Source: Toxonevra muliebris (lineage: Eukaryota; Arthropoda; Insecta; Diptera; Pallopteridae). Taken from it: DNA of 64,000 nt. Made by a program: the position numbers and the translations under genes. The stretch spans positions 72,037,235-72,101,234 of the forward strand of contig OY829326.1 of assembly GCA_963691655.1 (NCBI GenBank), read 5' to 3'. This document shows positions 61,478-64,000 of this stretch, piece by piece; position 1 is the stretch's first letter, and each line of letters starts with the position of its first letter. The notes under the pieces were generated by a model, which saw only the letters and a program-made list of their open reading frames with translations, had not been told where the DNA came from and searched no databases.

Positions 61478-61734
61478 TAACACAAAATCCGAAGTTAAAC
61501 GTCTGATGTTCGTATTATAGTTCTCTTGCATTGTTGCAGTGAAGCAGCAGTTGACGAGTATGATGCTTTTATTCAACCTTAAACCAAAAGTCTGTGCAAA
61601 AAATAAAAATTTTGATCGACTTTATAAAAAACCGCTTCAGAATAAATTATAATAGAGTAAAAAAAGGCCACCTTTTCACACCTCTGCAAAGTACTTTCAT
61701 TTTGTTCAATTGGAATACTTTACTTTACGCCTAA

Positions 61735-62030
61735 AAGTATGCAACACATAATTTCTATATCAAAAACAGTAGTAGAATATATTTACATATCAACGGAATA
61801 GTGGAAAATATCAAAAATTGTTTTTATTTATTGTATTGCATAGTGCAATAGAAATTGTAAAATAATATCAAAATTTGGCGATGCAGACGTGCAAAAAGCG
61901 AAGCAAGCAAATGAAAGAAAATTTAGAACTTTTGGAACATAAAAACGAAAACTTTTAGAATAAAGTAAACAACAATGCGTAAAGTATATTGTCACATCAT
62001 GTGACGAACTCAGAAGGGTCTCATTTTAGT
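61735..62030 (-). repeat. Dispersed repeat, copy 3 (inverted)
   Basis: The reverse complement matches 1424-1660 (TCACATGATGTGA, CTATGCAATACAATAAATAA, TCCGTTGATATGTAAATATA, AATTATGTGTTGCATACTTT). It starts about 95 bp outside the composite transposon. Most complete copy in the window apart from copy 1. Confidence 0.65.
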
Positions 62031-62039
62031 TTTTTTATA

Positions 62040-63190
62040 TTTCATCTTACATGCAGCTCTGCTTTTTGAATTATGATGTTTTTATTGAACTAATTTACAC
62101 ACATAATATTTGCATATTTTGATATAAATTAGATCAGTTGTTCTAAACCTTTATGTTATCGCGTACCATAGATCCGTGAATTAAACGAATTTTTATTAAA
62201 ACTTCAAATCTAGTAAATCATTCAATACAAACAAAAATTATGTGGTTGCATTGCAGATGCGGGCGGGTGGGTATTTATTCTGGGTGTTTTCATGCAATAC
62301 TCATTCATATTCATGTATACATACATTTTCAAGTACAGCTAGCAATATCTAGCAACGTACATGATGATTTGATGCACAAAAAAAAATGCACAACTTTTTG
62401 TAGTAAAGAAAATGCAACTCAATTTATTTCAAATTTTCAGTTTTATTCATGTTTTATTTTTTTGTTTTCTAGTAAAAACACAAGAAATTGTGTTAAAAAT
62501 AACAACAAAAACAAAGTGCAACGCGTATTTCATCGTACAGCACTCGAGAATAGCAATAAAAGGCGTCACCTTAGCAAATGATTTTGTAAATTGAGGCAGA
62601 TACCAAAATATCAAAAAACAAAAGGGGGAAATTCATTTTTTTTATATACCTATACACTCATATGTATGTATGTTGGTATATTGTACTCGCATTTTGTAAA
62701 CATTACACTTGAGAACATACGTAAATTTGTTCACTGATTGTTAGGTGTTTGATTTTTTGTTTTTTTTTTTAGCTTTTTTCTAGTTAGATTTTGGTATAAA
62801 AAGGGGGATAGTATTTCTGGGAGAAAGATCTCCTGCAGAGTTTTAATTATGGAAATAAATATTTTTTTAATTGATAAAAATTTGTTTAATGCATAAGATA
62901 TGGGTGGTTGCAGCCAGAGGAAAATAAGGAGGAGCATTTGACCCTTCCTACAATTTAAAGTTCATGAATCCAGTATTGCTAGTTGCTCAAGGTTGTCGTT
63001 AGATCTTCTTACTTGTATCGATTTTTTAAGAATAAAATTTCTTTTGGCAGATAAATATTCTACTGACGCTCATGACATAAAACAAACAATGATAAAAATA
63101 TAATTACTTACATATTTGTGCAATAATACCAAATCTTTTTTATCTGAAAATTTAAAAATGTTAACACGAACAATTCAATTCAAATTCCAA
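62040..63190. other. No gene recognised
   Basis: AT-rich noncoding DNA. The 113-codon frame at 62240-62581 is low-complexity and unsupported. Confidence 0.5.
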
Positions 63191-63194
63191 ATAT

Positions 63195-63445
63195 TTTTGC
63201 AAGCAGTCAGAAAGTTTTTGGATGGAGGGAAAAAGAAGTCTATGATAGAGGAGTTAGTAAAATTTTAAATGGAGGGAATAGGCAAATCTGTGATGGAAAA
63301 GTCAGGTATTTCTGTATTGCGGGAGTCCCAGACTCGTATTGTAAGCTGGAGTAGTCAGGGGAACTTGTGATGGAGAAGGCGAAAAATCTTGTGGTGGAAA
63401 ATCAAAAAATATTGTGTGTCAGGGAATTCTGTGAAATTGACGGTC
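63195..63445 (+). repeat. Degenerate minisatellite, copy C
   Basis: Units such as GATGGAAAAGTCAGGTATTT, TCTGTGATGG and GTCAGGGAATTCTGTG repeat the 25-30 base pattern of 52330-52790 and 53755-54015. The 61-codon frame through it is not a gene. Confidence 0.65.
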
Positions 63446-63612
63446 TGGCAATTGATTTACTATATAGAGGGTGCTTCAAAATTCGGGCCGATTTCGGGGT
63501 CGATTCCTTGCGAAATTCTAAGACATTTCTTAGCAATGTTTTAAAAATTTAATTAAATGGATTTTTTTTTATTTTTGCACCCTGGCATTGTATTGACATA
63601 AGGGTAAATCCA

Positions 63613-63996
63613 GCGTTACTTGCGTTTCACCATTCGGTATAAAACGATTTTTTCACCAATAATTATCAACTATTTTAAAAATCGGGTAACACAGTCATAT
63701 GTGTCTTATGCTCTTGTACATGAATCAGCATAAACATATTTTCAATTTTTGATATGCTCTGAGGAAATAACTCATATTAGTGCCGTTACTTACGTTTCCG
63801 CACAAAACATCAATTTTGAGTACTCGATTTAGATATGTGAAATTCTGCGAATTGGCCAATGAAAAATAAAGAAGAAAATTTTTTCCAAATAGATTTATTT
63901 ATCGACAGTAGAAGTTCATAAGAAATTTGACTGTTTTGCTTACATTAGTATATTTTTTTAATACAGATTTGATTTGCCTAGCGTTACTTACGTTTC
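63613..63996 (+). repeat. Three spaced copies of a GTTACTTACGTTTC motif
   Basis: GCGTTACTTGCGTTTC (63613), CCGTTACTTACGTTTC (63783) and GCGTTACTTACGTTTC (63981) are spaced about 170 and 198 bp apart in AT-rich DNA. The sequence between shows little further similarity by eye. The last copy is at the window edge, so the series may continue. Confidence 0.6.
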
Positions 63997-64000
63997 ATTG

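Larger units (their letters stand above)
54985..61640 (-). mobile_element. Large composite DNA transposon with long inverted arms
   Basis: The left arm (54985-55345) and right arm (about 60355-61640, interrupted) are inverted copies. Shared blocks include TTTTTTATAAAGTC, TTTTGGTTGAAG / TTTTGGTTTAAG, AATACGAACATCAGACGTT, TTATTGCGTT, CATTATATATTTG and GTTACTCTTT. Between them lie a Transposase_21-like pseudogene and a possible accessory gene, both on the minus strand. Insertions at 55356-57299, 58915-59390 and 60529-61477 account for about half its length; without them it would be about 3.3 kb. The exact termini and target duplication were not found. Confidence 0.6.

Noticed and set aside
1..64000. 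CRISPR arrays, bacterial operons, rRNA genes
   Set aside because: The spaced repeats here are satellite or MITE sequences without uniform repeat-spacer layout, and no rRNA or bacterial gene signature was seen.

Overview
This 64 kb window is AT-rich (roughly 70% A+T by eye), dominated by transposons, and clearly from an animal. GT...AG introns of 53-83 bp, jockey-type LINEs, Tc1/mariner elements and abundant MITEs point to a fly (Diptera, Brachycera). A tephritid-like fly is my best guess, not a proven assignment. There are no bacterial genes and no CRISPR array. Most long open frames are chance frames in simple repeats or remnants of mobile elements.

Region by region: 1-7 kb is gene-free and holds a diverged dimeric tandem array (1.66-2.76 kb) and a long TTGGTA hexanucleotide array (5.0-5.44 kb). 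At 7.9-10.2 kb the minus strand carries the only convincing host-type gene. It has seven coding exons with matching splice phases and a SAM-domain (SAMD3-like) layout, with one frameshift in exon 2, and similar MITEs lie on both sides. From 12.4 to 16 kb there is a dispersed repeat, a Helitron-like start with 130 bp repeats, and a decayed LINE. At 19.9-21.9 kb a hAT-type element contains a broken jockey LINE. At 22.8-25.1 kb there is a TTAA-flanked MITE and a truncated LINE. At 27.7-31.4 kb there is a tRNA-Glu-derived sequence, an inverted copy of a hAT-type MITE split by a piggyBac-type MITE, a LINE RNase H fragment and a complete but dead Tc1/mariner element with paired ends. A second mariner lies at 34-35.2 kb. 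MITEs with readable target-site duplications lie at 36.9-39.3 kb. Degenerate minisatellites lie at 41.7-42.5, 52.3-54.0 and 63.2-63.4 kb, and a long inverted-repeat element at 48.5-50.2 kb.

The most striking region is 55-61.6 kb. Two inverted arms enclose a large DNA transposon on the minus strand. It carries a decayed CACTA/Transposase_21-like transposase (57.9-60.2 kb) and a possible two-exon accessory gene (57.3-57.8 kb). It has been hit by at least three other transposons: a 1.94 kb hAT element with a perfect 8 bp duplication in the left part, a TTAA MITE in the transposase frame, and a TA-flanked element in the right arm. The hAT element itself carries two further insertions. Removing the three primary insertions leaves an ancestral element of roughly 3.3 kb. 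The window therefore records several ordered waves of insertion, and the splice and target-site logic allows much of it to be dated relatively.

Homology calls rest on motif recognition by eye; no database or alignment could be run.
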